Assembly (NCBI GenBank): GCA_902495305.1
Contig: CABUWG010000020.1
Location: forward strand, 1-34,830
Length of the DNA: 34,830 bases
Source of the DNA: an uncultured Pseudomonadota bacterium
GTDB taxonomy: Bacteria > Pseudomonadota > Alphaproteobacteria > RF32 > CAG-239
Direction: 5' to 3'
The notes beneath the pieces were generated by a model. The model was not told where the DNA came from. It saw only the letters and a program-made list of their open reading frames with translations, and ran no database searches. Position numbers and translations under genes: made by a program. Position 1 is the first letter of the stretch, and each line of letters begins with the position of its first letter. This document shows positions 8,493-15,989 of the stretch, piece by piece.

Positions 8493-10405
8493 GGCTTTAT
8501 CAATGCCAGATTTTGTTTAATGTTTTGCAGCATTTGAATGTCATGCCGTGCTTTCGGGGGTGTTTGAGCCAAAGCAAAATCCAAGCTGGCATTAAGTTCG
8601 CGCCGGATCAGGTGAACTAAATTTATTTCTCTGCAAATCGGAGCCTGTCCCTCAGTTTCAGAAAAGGCCGCAATCATCCTGAGCAAATCCAGATACTGCC
8701 CGAAATCTTTTTCAAACAGTTTGTCCAAGCCTTCCCTCAGCAGCATTTTGTCTGACAATCCCCAAAGCTGCGCCACGGCCGCCGGAAAATTTGACCTCAT
8801 GTCGGCATATAGTTTGTCAGGATCAAAATAAGCTTTGAGATAAAGCAGGCCAAGAAGAGTTTTTTTGAATTTTAAGGCATAATATCGGGAAATATCCTGA
8901 TGCTTTTCTCCCAAAACATAATTTCCCAAAACATACTTGTACCATATTTCGAGCAAAAGAGATTCAAGTTCGCTGTTGGAAAATCTGTTGAAAGCTTTAA
9001 CCGTTTGATTAAAAAATTTCTCGATTCTTATGGCAGCATTGTCGGGATATAACACAAAAGTAATGTAGCTGTAACGGCTGAATGCCGGAATAATATTTGA
9101 AATCTCGGAAAACAAAGATTCTTGGCGGCTGTTCAATGCCTTTTCAACGGGCTCAAGCTGTTTTTCAATATCAACCTGGCGCGTTTTGTATAAACCGCCG
9201 GTATTAATGGCAAACAGGATCTCTTCAAAATAGGTCAGGTTGTTCTGCTCTCCGGGGTAAAGTTCCTGCCGCAGCTTTTCTTTGTTATAATGACTGCCGA
9301 ACACAAATCTTTTGAGCTCGGGAAAATAAACCACATTATTATGATTATCGTTAAAGGCAAGCAGCTCAACGGCTTCTTCCGGCCGGAGCGGTTCTTTTCT
9401 GTCTCGGTCAATGTTATAATAAATGCTGTTGTCAATTTGATCGTTTTTGCCAAATTCATTTAAAAAACTGATTCTGATAACATATCTGACCGCTATGGAA
9501 TATTCCTGAGGCAAATGCCCGATGCTTTTAATCTCTTTGCAAAACCGTTTGACGTTACGAAGAACTCTTTTGCAGATTCGAAAATTTTTTGCGGTTAGCG
9601 GAGAATATTCGTCGGCTTGCAGGAGAGCATAAAAGTTCAAAAAAATTTCTTGCGCATCGGGATAATTTTTCAGTTTGTCTTTAATCTCTTGTACAAAGTC
9701 ATATCCGTCTGTTTTCTGAAAACAATAATCAAAAACTTTTTCTTTATAAAGCGTTTCCGGATTATTGTCTTTGCTCGGATTTCTGGGGTCATGATAATTG
9801 GCAATGACCAAAATTTTCATGCCGCATTCTTTGACGAGTTTGGAAAAATAAGCCAATGCTTCTTTCTTGGCCGATTCGTCTGATAATCGCTCAAAATCGT
9901 CAAAACAAATAACCGAACCCTTTTTAATAAAAGCGTTAATCAAAATGTCCCTCGGGCTTTGTCCGATGTATTTGTAGAAAATAATGTCAACAATTGAAAA
10001 AGCCTTCCATGCTGCAACAGCCAGAACCAAAACCAACAAACTCAGAATCATAAAATTACCGGCAATACCGTATAATGATGACGGTGACAGGTTAAAGACT
10101 TCATTTCGATACGGCCAAAGATAACAGGCGGCAGCCAAAGAAAACAGCAGAAAAACAAAAGCACGCCAGACCGGATGCTGGTTTTGCTTAAAATGGTCTG
10201 TCAATAAGGCGTCTTTTATCTCGGTGGCATTTTTCAGCCCGAATAAAGAAACATAATATTTTTCTTTTGTCTGAAGTTTGGGGCTGATTTCATTGTTCCA
10301 GTCATGTGTTTTGCCGATTCCCCAAATACCGTCATATAAAATCGCAATGCCGCCTTTTTCGGCATTAAAAATTTCAGCAATATTATTCTGTTTTTCTTCC
10401 GCCAT
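8489..10405 (-). CDS. KAP-like P-loop NTPase with two membrane helices
   Basis: This 638-residue protein has a Walker A motif DGIWGIGKT (about residues 25-33), two strongly hydrophobic segments (about 79-97 and 116-134), and then a Walker B motif VICFDDFERL (about 163-172) followed by the sensor-like ILVIANYHDP. Two transmembrane helices inserted between Walker A and Walker B are the hallmark of the KAP family (Kidins220/ARMS and PifA). The C-terminal 400 residues are helical and not recognisable. It has an AGAGG ribosome binding site. The stop codon overlaps that of murD by 4 bases in convergent orientation. It lies just after an acetyltransferase gene and near a tRNA with a duplicated end, a setting often used by acquired genes. 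PifA excludes phage T7, so a defence role is possible, but nothing here proves it. Confidence 0.75.
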   Translation of the reverse strand: MAEEKQNNIAEIFNAEKGGIAILYDGIWGIGKTHDWNNEISPKLQTKEKYYVSLFGLKNATEIKDALLTDHFKQNQHPVWRAFVFLLFSLAAACYLWPYRNEVFNLSPSSLYGIAGNFMILSLLVLVLAVAAWKAFSIVDIIFYKYIGQSPRDILINAFIKKGSVICFDDFERLSDESAKKEALAYFSKLVKECGMKILVIANYHDPRNPSKDNNPETLYKEKVFDYCFQKTDGYDFVQEIKDKLKNYPDAQEIFLNFYALLQADEYSPLTAKNFRICKRVLRNVKRFCKEIKSIGHLPQEYSIAVRYVIRISFLNEFGKNDQIDNSIYYNIDRDRKEPLRPEEAVELLAFNDNHNNVVYFPELKRFVFGSHYNKEKLRQELYPGEQNNLTYFEEILFAINTGGLYKTRQVDIEKQLEPVEKALNSRQESLFSEISNIIPAFSRYSYITFVLYPDNAAIRIEKFFNQTVKAFNRFSNSELESLLLEIWYKYVLGNYVLGEKHQDISRYYALKFKKTLLGLLYLKAYFDPDKLYADMRSNFPAAVAQLWGLSDKMLLREGLDKLFEKDFGQYLDLLRMIAAFSETEGQAPICREINLVHLIRRELNASLDFALAQTPPKARHDIQMLQNIKQNLALIKP

Positions 10406-10478
10406 AACAAACCTCTTATCTTAATAAGTGCTGTGTATTATGGATTCGCTTAAGAGTCAACAGCGCGGCGGAACTTTT

Positions 10479-11096
10479 TTATCCAAAGGCCTTGGCCAGT
10501 GCTTCCGGATCGTCGGAACACAAAGCGGCATGCTTAGCCTCAATTTCGTCTTCGGGGCGGTCATAAATTTTCAATGCGAGAATCTTGGCAATGGTCTGTT
10601 CCTGAAAGCGATATTTGATAATTTTTGCCGGATTCCCGCCGACAATGGCATAAGGCGGCACATCTTTGGTCACAACGCTTCCTGCTGCAATAACGGCGCC
10701 TTCGCCCAACCGGACCCCCGGCATAACCATGGCGCGCATCCCAATCCATACGGCATCTTCGATAATCGTATCGCCCTTTCCCTGATAGGCTTCAACAATC
10801 TTGTCCATAAAAGGATAATTGGAGAACCAGTCATTGCGGTGCGTGCTGTTTCCTCCCATCAGAATAATGCTTTCGGCACCTATACAAACGTAATTTCCGA
10901 TATAAAGCTTGTCAATTTTCCATTGCGGTTTCCAGTTTTGAAGACTGTATTCGTCGCCATATAAATAGCGTACGACGTATTCTTCAAAATCTTCGGTCCA
11001 GGCATTGCTGTAATAACTTTTTGTGCCTTTGATGATAATGTTGGGATTCTTTACCGTATTGTGCAGATATTGAACTTTTGACCAGTGCTTTTTCAT
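10479..11096 (-). CDS. CatB/Vat-like hexapeptide-repeat O-acetyltransferase
   Basis: This 205-residue left-handed beta-helix acyltransferase resembles the xenobiotic acetyltransferases (type B chloramphenicol acetyltransferase and streptogramin Vat). It has the family opening VKNPNIIIKGTKSYYS, the catalytic-His segment GGNSTHRNDWFSNYPF, the hexapeptide region GDTIIEDAVWIGMRAMVMPG and the closing YAIVGGNPAKIIKYRF. Such enzymes transfer acetyl from acetyl-CoA to hydroxyl groups, but many chromosomal members acetylate unknown sugars or metabolites, so resistance must not be assumed. No strong ribosome binding site is visible before the ATG. The gene lies upstream of the KAP-like NTPase on the same strand with a 73-base gap, so the two may form a transcription unit. 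Confidence 0.85.
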   Translation of the reverse strand: MKKHWSKVQYLHNTVKNPNIIIKGTKSYYSNAWTEDFEEYVVRYLYGDEYSLQNWKPQWKIDKLYIGNYVCIGAESIILMGGNSTHRNDWFSNYPFMDKIVEAYQGKGDTIIEDAVWIGMRAMVMPGVRLGEGAVIAAGSVVTKDVPPYAIVGGNPAKIIKYRFQEQTIAKILALKIYDRPEDEIEAKHAALCSDDPEALAKAFG

Positions 11097-11110
11097 TTTG
11101 GGATGTTTCT

Positions 11111-11155
11111 GTAAAAAAAATGGTGCCGATTAAGGGATTTGAACCCCCGACCCAC
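11111..11155. repeat. Direct repeat copy 1: 3' part of tRNA-Thr (decayed duplicate)
   Basis: This 45-base stretch is identical to 11360-11404: the acceptor 3' strand with CCA, the T arm and eight A/T bases beyond the tRNA end. Weaker similarity with two 1-base deletions continues to about 11170 through the anticodon arm (CATTACG-ATGCG), then stops. It cannot fold as a complete tRNA. This is what an attachment-site copy or a decayed tRNA duplicate would look like. Confidence 0.85.
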
Positions 11156-11170
11156 CATTACGATGCGCTG

Positions 11171-11359
11171 AGGATAAAAAAGTTGACTTAACGTCAATTT
11201 TTTTACCGGAAGAAGCTTTTTTGTTAATCAGGTCAAGCCGGCAGGCGCGAACTGATGTTACAACAAAGCTGACCGCAGCGAGTTAATGTTTCAAACATTT
11301 ACGAGCCAGAGCTAGCAACGCCAAAACTACGGATACTAGTATTCGTAGTTTTGCATTAA
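11171..11359. other. Palindrome-rich spacer between the tRNA-Thr repeats
   Basis: There is no supportable gene. It contains an A6-G-TTGAC-N5-GTCAA-T7 inverted repeat (about 11175-11203), a perfect 15-base palindrome AATGTTT-C-AAACATT (11285-11299), and a near-perfect 30-base palindrome (11323-11352). Together with one repeat copy it makes a 249-base unit. It may be a remnant of a mobile element or a dispersed intergenic repeat. Confidence 0.5.
11323..11352 (-). terminator. 30-base palindrome, possible terminator of tRNA-Thr
   Basis: AAAACTACG (11323-11331) pairs with CGTAGTTTT (11344-11352), and the centre ATACTAGTAT is itself palindromic, with a single mismatched pair. It lies 18 bases past the tRNA 3' end on the minus strand and ends in TTTT, so it can serve as an intrinsic terminator. 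Its length and symmetry would also suit a site-specific protein binding site. Confidence 0.45.
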
Positions 11360-11445
<86 letters not shown>

Positions 11446-11454
11446 ACTGGCACT

Positions 11455-11483
11455 AATCTATATTTTTAAAATCTAAAATGCAA
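11455..11483 (-). promoter_or_regulatory. Promoter of tRNA-Thr
   Basis: On the minus strand TTGCAT (11478-11483), a 17-base spacer and TAGATT (11455-11460) lie ten bases before the tRNA 5' end, matching a sigma-70 promoter layout. Confidence 0.5.
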
Positions 11484-11500
11484 TATTAAAATTCACAATA

Positions 11501-11528
11501 TTGAAAAAAAGCTTGCGATACTTATCTA
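11501..11528 (+). promoter_or_regulatory. Promoter of the lipoprotein gene
   Basis: TTGAAA (11501-11506), a 16-base spacer and TATCTA (11523-11528) lie about 35 bases before the ATG at 11564. Confidence 0.4.
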
Positions 11529-11563
11529 AGAATGGAGCGAATTTGCAAAAATAAGGAGGAAAG

Positions 11564-11977
11564 ATGGGTAAAAAAGTTTTATTAATGGTTTTGAGCACAA
11601 TCTTTTTGTTCAGTTGTGCAACCTCAGCCAACTATGATAACAAGCTGCAAAAGTGGGTTGGAAAGTCCGCTGTTTCGTTGCAGGAAAAATGGGGACGTCC
11701 GGCACATGTTAAAATGTTTGCCAACGGCGACAGCATTATGACTTACATCAAAGCCAACGATGTTTATGTCCCGAGCGAATATATTATCTTCAATCAGGGG
11801 TATGTCCCCGGCAATGAAGTAACCGTCCAACCCTATCCGAGCCAGTCTTCTAACTTTATGAATACAACGGAACTGGTCGGTTATGAAACGGAATACACCT
11901 GTCAGACGTCGTTTCTTGTCCAAAACGGCATCATCACGGGGTGGAGATGGAGCGGCAATAACTGCGTCGCATATTAA
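11564..11977 (+). CDS. Small lipoprotein of unknown function
   Basis: This 137-residue protein has a lipoprotein signal peptide: MGKK, a hydrophobic core, and the lipobox LFSC with the lipidated Cys at residue 18. The mature part starts with a motif-like segment (LQKWVGKSAVSLQEKWGRP) similar in style to the SmpA/BamE-like small lipoproteins, in which a helical pair precedes a small beta sheet. The C-terminal part is Tyr/Thr/Asn-rich with two further cysteines (YTCQTS and NNCVAY) that could form a disulphide. It has a very strong ribosome binding site (AAGGAGG). It is monocistronic: it has its own promoter upstream and an intrinsic terminator directly after. Membrane side and function cannot be assigned. 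Confidence 0.8.
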   Translation: MGKKVLLMVLSTIFLFSCATSANYDNKLQKWVGKSAVSLQEKWGRPAHVKMFANGDSIMTYIKANDVYVPSEYIIFNQGYVPGNEVTVQPYPSQSSNFMNTTELVGYETEYTCQTSFLVQNGIITGWRWSGNNCVAY

Positions 11978-11991
11978 TAAAAAACAAGCAA

Positions 11992-12023
11992 AAACAAACC
12001 GGTCGCATGCCGGTTTGTTTTTT
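11992..12023 (+). terminator. Terminator after the lipoprotein gene
   Basis: An 11-base perfect stem, AAACAAACCGG (11992-12002) with CCGGTTTGTTT (12010-12020), has a 7-base loop and a T tract. Confidence 0.9.
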
Positions 12024-12052
12024 GTTTAAAATAAGACAATTTTGTCAGGAAT

Positions 12053-12081
12053 TTGTAACTTTTTTTTAACTTAAATATGCT
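12053..12081 (+). promoter_or_regulatory. Promoter of ftsB
   Basis: TTGTAA (12053-12058), a 17-base spacer and TATGCT (12076-12081) precede the ftsB ATG by about 40 bases. Confidence 0.5.
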
Positions 12082-12121
12082 GATTTAGAAGAAAGGAAAA
12101 AATAAAAAACGGAAAGAAAAA

Positions 12122-12454
12122 ATGGGGATATTTTCAGAGCTTCACAACCGGTTAAAGAACTCCGGCCTGCTTCTGGTTTGCATTTTGTTGTTTATCTACT
12201 TTGGGTACCACGCCGTCAACGGTGAGCGCGGATTCCTGCGCTATATGTATCTCCGGCAGGAGATTACCGAGGCCCGCCGCGTGGCTGAAAATTATCATAA
12301 CCAAAAACGCCGTTTGGAAGATAAAGTCCGACTTTTGTCTTCTTCCAGCCTTGATCTTGACCTGCTGGAAGAAAGAGCCCGTGTTGTGCTTAATATGGCC
12401 GGTCCGGATGAGTTTATTATCCTCGATGAAGCGGAGGCTAAAAGGGTAAATTAG
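12122..12454 (+). CDS. ftsB: Septum formation initiator FtsB/DivIC family
   Basis: This 110-residue single-pass membrane protein has a short cytoplasmic N-terminus, one transmembrane helix (about residues 15-31, LLLVCILLFIYFGYHAV), the alphaproteobacterial signature YHAVNGERGFLRY, then a periplasmic coiled coil (about 42-75) and a C-terminal segment ending LDLLEERARVVLNM. FtsB joins FtsL and FtsQ in the divisome and activates FtsW/FtsI septal synthesis. Size and architecture match the family. It is followed after a 153-base AT-rich gap by an M23 peptidase and a bactofilin gene, giving a small envelope-growth cluster. In many alphaproteobacteria ftsB sits by eno and pdhA, so this context is different. 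Confidence 0.88.
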   Translation: MGIFSELHNRLKNSGLLLVCILLFIYFGYHAVNGERGFLRYMYLRQEITEARRVAENYHNQKRRLEDKVRLLSSSSLDLDLLEERARVVLNMAGPDEFIILDEAEAKRVN

Positions 12455-12607
12455 CAAAAATCCACAAAAACACCTTTAAATATATGTCGAAAATTCAAAG
12501 GCTTATTCTCAAGTAGGGAATAGGTGCATAAAAAAGCTGTATTTTTAAAATTTTTTCTGTTATAAACAGCTAACACGTTTGCAAAAACTGTTAAAATTTA
12601 AAGGTTT

Positions 12608-13834
12608 ATGATGAAGTTTAAGATTTTCGGCAGAAAGAAAAAAGATAATTATATAAGCTATAAAGAAAAAAAGAGTTTTTTTGCTGCTAAAGAATTTATT
12701 TTCCGGACACAAGGGCGGGCGCGGGTGATAACCATCAGTTCCCGTGCTCAGGTCGTATCTTTGTGCCTGATTCTCTGTGTCGGCGTCTGGAGTTTTTATT
12801 CCTATCATTTATATAATAAAACCGGCAATATTTTGTATAATAAAGATGCCGAACTCGTAAAAACCCGTGATGCCTATTTGGATCTGATGACCAATTTTGT
12901 GATTCTGCATGACAAAATTGAAGATGTTTTGGCTGATCCTAAAACCGCCGCTGCCCAGAAAAAAAGCGATATTGAAAATTATAAGCGCCAGGCCGCGGTA
13001 CTGGAAGAAAAAATCAAACAGATTCAGGCAGAAAATAATTGGATTGATGACGCCGTCGTTTCTGAAAAGGTCACAATCAATGAGGCCTTGCTCCAACGCG
13101 ATATCGCCATATCCGAGCGTGACGAACTGAAGAAAAAAGTTGCCGCTCTGGAGAATGCCGTTGAAGATATCCGCGGTGCGGAGACAGAAGTTCTGGAACA
13201 GGTTAAGAAAATCGCCACCAAAGAAGTGGATAAAATCAAAAAGGCTTTCAGCAGCATTAACGTTCCGCTCAAGCAAAAAGGCTTGTATTTTAATGCCCTT
13301 GCCAACCGTAAAGAAGGCAAAGGCGGGCTTTATGTTCCTGACAAATCAAAGATTAAAGACAAAGAAATCAGCAAACAGGTCAGTGCTATTTATGATTCTG
13401 TACAAGATTTGGAATACTATCGTGAAGTTGTCAAATCTGTTCCGATCGGCAAACCGGTTTGGAGCTACTGGCTGACTTCGCCTTTCGGCTCCCGTCCGGA
13501 TCCGTTCCAAAACAAACGTGCTTCTCACAAAGGCGTGGACTTGGCCAGCCGTACCGGAAACAAAATCAGCGTTCAGGCAAAAGGAAAAGTAACCTATGCC
13601 GGCTGGATGAACGGTTATGGCTATATGGTTGAAGTCAATCACGGCAACGGCTTTAAGACCAAATATGCTCACATGAATAAAATTTATGTCAAAAAAGGTG
13701 ATGAAGTAAAATTCAATACGGCTTTGGGCGAAGTCGGCAGTACCGGCCGCTCAACGGGTCCGCACCTGCATTATGAAATTTTGTATAATGGCGTTCCGGT
13801 AGATCCGATGCCCTTTATCAAAGCAAAAATATAA
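12608..13834 (+). CDS. Membrane-anchored M23 (LytM) peptidase with coiled coil
   Basis: This 408-residue protein has a basic cytoplasmic N-terminus, one membrane helix (about residues 48-67), a long coiled coil (about 75-215), and a C-terminal peptidase M23 domain (about 285-408). The zinc and catalytic motifs are intact: HKGVD (His307, Asp311) and HLH (His386, His388), with SPFGSRPDPF at the domain start. M23 domains of this kind cut peptidoglycan cross-links, and intact ligands predict activity rather than an EnvC-like activator role. Two in-frame ATGs (12608 and 12611) follow an AAAGG site at 12600-12604; the second has better spacing. The bactofilin gene follows after 10 bases. M23 and bactofilin pairs set cell shape in Helicobacter (Csd/CcmA) and in Hyphomonas/Rhodomicrobium, so a shape role is likely. 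Confidence 0.92.
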   Translation: MMKFKIFGRKKKDNYISYKEKKSFFAAKEFIFRTQGRARVITISSRAQVVSLCLILCVGVWSFYSYHLYNKTGNILYNKDAELVKTRDAYLDLMTNFVILHDKIEDVLADPKTAAAQKKSDIENYKRQAAVLEEKIKQIQAENNWIDDAVVSEKVTINEALLQRDIAISERDELKKKVAALENAVEDIRGAETEVLEQVKKIATKEVDKIKKAFSSINVPLKQKGLYFNALANRKEGKGGLYVPDKSKIKDKEISKQVSAIYDSVQDLEYYREVVKSVPIGKPVWSYWLTSPFGSRPDPFQNKRASHKGVDLASRTGNKISVQAKGKVTYAGWMNGYGYMVEVNHGNGFKTKYAHMNKIYVKKGDEVKFNTALGEVGSTGRSTGPHLHYEILYNGVPVDPMPFIKAKI

Positions 13835-13844
13835 GGATAAGCTC

Positions 13845-14369
13845 ATGAAGAAAATTAAAAAGCTTTTGTATTTGAAGTTAGCACGAAAAATGAACAAAAA
13901 CGGCAATGCCTGTTCCGTTCCGACGATTATCAGTGAAGACAGCAAAATTATCGGTAATCTGATTTCTTCCGGCGTTGTCCATGTTGACGGCCGGATTGAA
14001 GGCGATGTCTGCTGCGATCAGCTGGTCGTCGGCATCAAAGGCAGTATCAAAGGCTTGGTTCAAACGGAAAAGCTTGATTTGTACGGAACATTGCAGGGCA
14101 AGGCAAATGTTGACGACTTGTTCATTGCCAAAAGTGCAAAGATGATTGGCGATGCCACCCACAATTCCATTGCCATTGAGCCGGGAGCTTATATTGACGG
14201 CAGCTGTATTCGTGCAGACCGCCTGCAGCCCTCACCCAAACAAATGCAGCAGGTGTCAAAATCAGCTTCGTCCGCCGAAAATCGTTCGGCACAGATGGCA
14301 CCGGTCGCCAAACCGGTTGTTTTGAGTGTTGGTTCTGCCAATAACCCCAAACGTCGTATTGCCAAATAA
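13845..14369 (+). CDS. Bactofilin
   Basis: This 174-residue cytoskeletal protein has a basic, Lys-rich N-terminal tail, a central right-handed beta-helix bactofilin domain (about residues 25-125) with the family signature VPTIISEDSKIIGNLISSG, HVDGRIEGDV and LDLYGTLQGKANVDDLFI, and a disordered Gln/Ser/Ala/Pro-rich C-terminus. Bactofilins polymerise without nucleotides and recruit cell-wall enzymes. The start ATG at 13845 has a TAAGGAT ribosome binding site ten bases after the M23 gene stop, so the two are almost certainly co-transcribed. An intrinsic terminator follows. Confidence 0.95.
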   Translation: MKKIKKLLYLKLARKMNKNGNACSVPTIISEDSKIIGNLISSGVVHVDGRIEGDVCCDQLVVGIKGSIKGLVQTEKLDLYGTLQGKANVDDLFIAKSAKMIGDATHNSIAIEPGAYIDGSCIRADRLQPSPKQMQQVSKSASSAENRSAQMAPVAKPVVLSVGSANNPKRRIAK

Positions 14370-14385
14370 TTTGCTGTTAAGGATA

Positions 14386-14424
14386 AAAAAATTCCCCCTT
14401 CTTCAACAAAAGGGGGAATTTTTT
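14386..14424. terminator. Bidirectional terminator between bactofilin and convergent gene
   Basis: A 15-base stem, AAAAAATTCCCCCTT (14386-14400) with AAGGGGGAATTTTTT (14410-14424), has a 9-base loop. T tracts on both strands suit the two convergent genes. Confidence 0.9.
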
Positions 14425-14437
14425 TGCGCATGTTATA

Positions 14438-15028
14438 TCAGTAAGCCGGCCGGTAAATCGCTTTTCCGTCAAGAATGTCTTTGACAATTTCCAGATTCGG
14501 CATGACCATTCTGACCTCGCTGTCGGAGAATTTTGTATCTTTAACGTTTTTATACATTTCGCTCTGTTCGTCAATCATGGCCATAATATTGCGTGTCATT
14601 TCCGGATCAGTCGTTTGTGCAAGCTGATTCTCAAGTGAACGAATAATCAAATCGCTGCCTTTTTTTCTGGAAGCATAAATCGTAATGGCGCGCAGGCGGT
14701 TTTCCACTTCAAAAAAGCGGTCAACGTCCCAGCCTTGGTTTTCAACCCATTTCAGCGTATTATGCGGAAAAACCTTTTGCGGTTTTTTATCATACCAGTC
14801 AATTTTTTCTTTGCCGTCCATATGATATTTCTTGGTAATAAACTTTGACCATGTTTCCAAAAAACGGTTCATCTCGTCAAAAGTAATCACGTTTTCTTTT
14901 GAGAGCAGTTCCGGCAGCATGGAACGCTTGAGCATTTCCTTTTTGGGGTTGTAAAAAGGCACCAGAACAAACACGGCTGCTAAAACGGCAGCAATAATGA
15001 TTACGGGAAATTTATCTTTATAAGTCAT
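14438..15028 (-). CDS. Membrane-anchored protein of unknown function
   Basis: I do not recognise this 196-residue protein. It has one N-terminal membrane helix (about residues 8-25, FPVIIIAAVLAAVFVLVPF) and a mainly helical, charged soluble part of about 170 residues, presumably in the periplasm, ending with YRPAY. There is no lipobox and no cleavable-looking signal. Its start is 1 base after the stop of the HAD-like gene, with GAGGTGG as ribosome binding site inside that gene, so the two are translationally linked and may work together. A terminator shared with bactofilin follows. Confidence 0.75.
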   Translation of the reverse strand: MTYKDKFPVIIIAAVLAAVFVLVPFYNPKKEMLKRSMLPELLSKENVITFDEMNRFLETWSKFITKKYHMDGKEKIDWYDKKPQKVFPHNTLKWVENQGWDVDRFFEVENRLRAITIYASRKKGSDLIIRSLENQLAQTTDPEMTRNIMAMIDEQSEMYKNVKDTKFSDSEVRMVMPNLEIVKDILDGKAIYRPAY

Positions 15029-15029
15029 T

Positions 15030-15899
15030 TTACCACCTCAGGTTAGAAATCACATAATCAGGGTAGGCGTCATAGTTAATGGCAATCTCTCTGGTCTTCG
15101 CCACATCCGGAATATATCCTTCTCCCAGATAATTTACATGAACCCCCTTAGAAACCAGCATACAGTGCAAACCGGCCAGATTGGCAGCCCGAATATCGGA
15201 TGTAATGTTGTCGCCGATAAGCAGAGTCTGTTCCGGTGCAAAATTCGGAATGTCTTCCAATGCATAAGAAAGAATTTTTTGGTCAGGCTTGCCGACGGTA
15301 ATAATCCGCCCGCCGAGTGCGGCATATTGCTCGGCAATAGCGCCGGCCGCCAGACAAACCTCTCCGTCCATAAAGCTTGAAGCGTCATTACCGGCGGCTG
15401 CCATCGGAATGGACATGCTTGCAGCCTGTTCCAGCAGCGGCAAATAAGTTTCCAGATTGTCGTCAACATTTTTAACGCTGCCGATAAAAATAAAGTCAGC
15501 CTGTGACAGGGAAGATACTTCGTGATAATCTTCCAGTCCGGCAAAGACAGAAGCATCAGCCGGATTTCCGAGCAAAAAATAATGGCGACCGAGCTTTGCC
15601 AAAGTGCTCTCGGGAGATTTGAAAAGATAATGCATGATTTCGCCGGAAGAAACAATGCTGCTGAAAATTTGCGGCGGCAGCTTGTTTTTTTGCAGCAAAC
15701 CGGCAATCTCGGCCACTCTTTTGGCAGAACTGGTCAGCAGAACAATGTTTTTGCCAGCCTTCTTGGTATTAATCAATGCGTTGACGGCGTCAACCTTAAC
15801 CGAACTTCCGGCGCATATGACCCCTTCCAAACCAACCACAATCGTGTCATAAGCGTCAATGACCTTGGAAATGTTGACGATTGGTTTAATCATTTTCAT
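15030..15899 (-). CDS. Class IIA HAD-superfamily protein, nucleophile Asp replaced
   Basis: This 289-residue protein resembles the alphaproteobacterial HAD class IIA group (TIGR01459-like). Motif II (VLLTSS), the motif III Lys (GKPDQ) and the motif IV acidic loop (LLIGDNITSDIRAAN) are all present. Motif I, normally hhhhDLWGV with the Asp as phosphate-accepting nucleophile, reads IVVGLEGV with Gly at residue 23. The codon is GGT, one base from GAT. Phosphatase activity is therefore doubtful. The frame extends to a TTG at 15956, but the ATG at 15897-15899 matches the family's usual start; the ATG at 15893 is an alternative. It is followed at 1 base by the unknown membrane-anchored gene. Confidence 0.8.
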   Translation of the reverse strand: MKMIKPIVNISKVIDAYDTIVVGLEGVICAGSSVKVDAVNALINTKKAGKNIVLLTSSAKRVAEIAGLLQKNKLPPQIFSSIVSSGEIMHYLFKSPESTLAKLGRHYFLLGNPADASVFAGLEDYHEVSSLSQADFIFIGSVKNVDDNLETYLPLLEQAASMSIPMAAAGNDASSFMDGEVCLAAGAIAEQYAALGGRIITVGKPDQKILSYALEDIPNFAPEQTLLIGDNITSDIRAANLAGLHCMLVSKGVHVNYLGEGYIPDVAKTREIAINYDAYPDYVISNLRW

Positions 15900-15989
15900 T
15901 GCTGCTTTTTCATCCTTATCGCTTAAAAAACCTATTGCAAAATAGTTTAAACGCAAGACCTTAAAGAAGGTTTAACAATGCTGTTTATA

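Noticed and set aside
10479..11096. Calling the acetyltransferase a chloramphenicol resistance gene
   Set aside because: Family resemblance is clear, but chromosomal hexapeptide acetyltransferases have many substrates; the sequence does not define the substrate.
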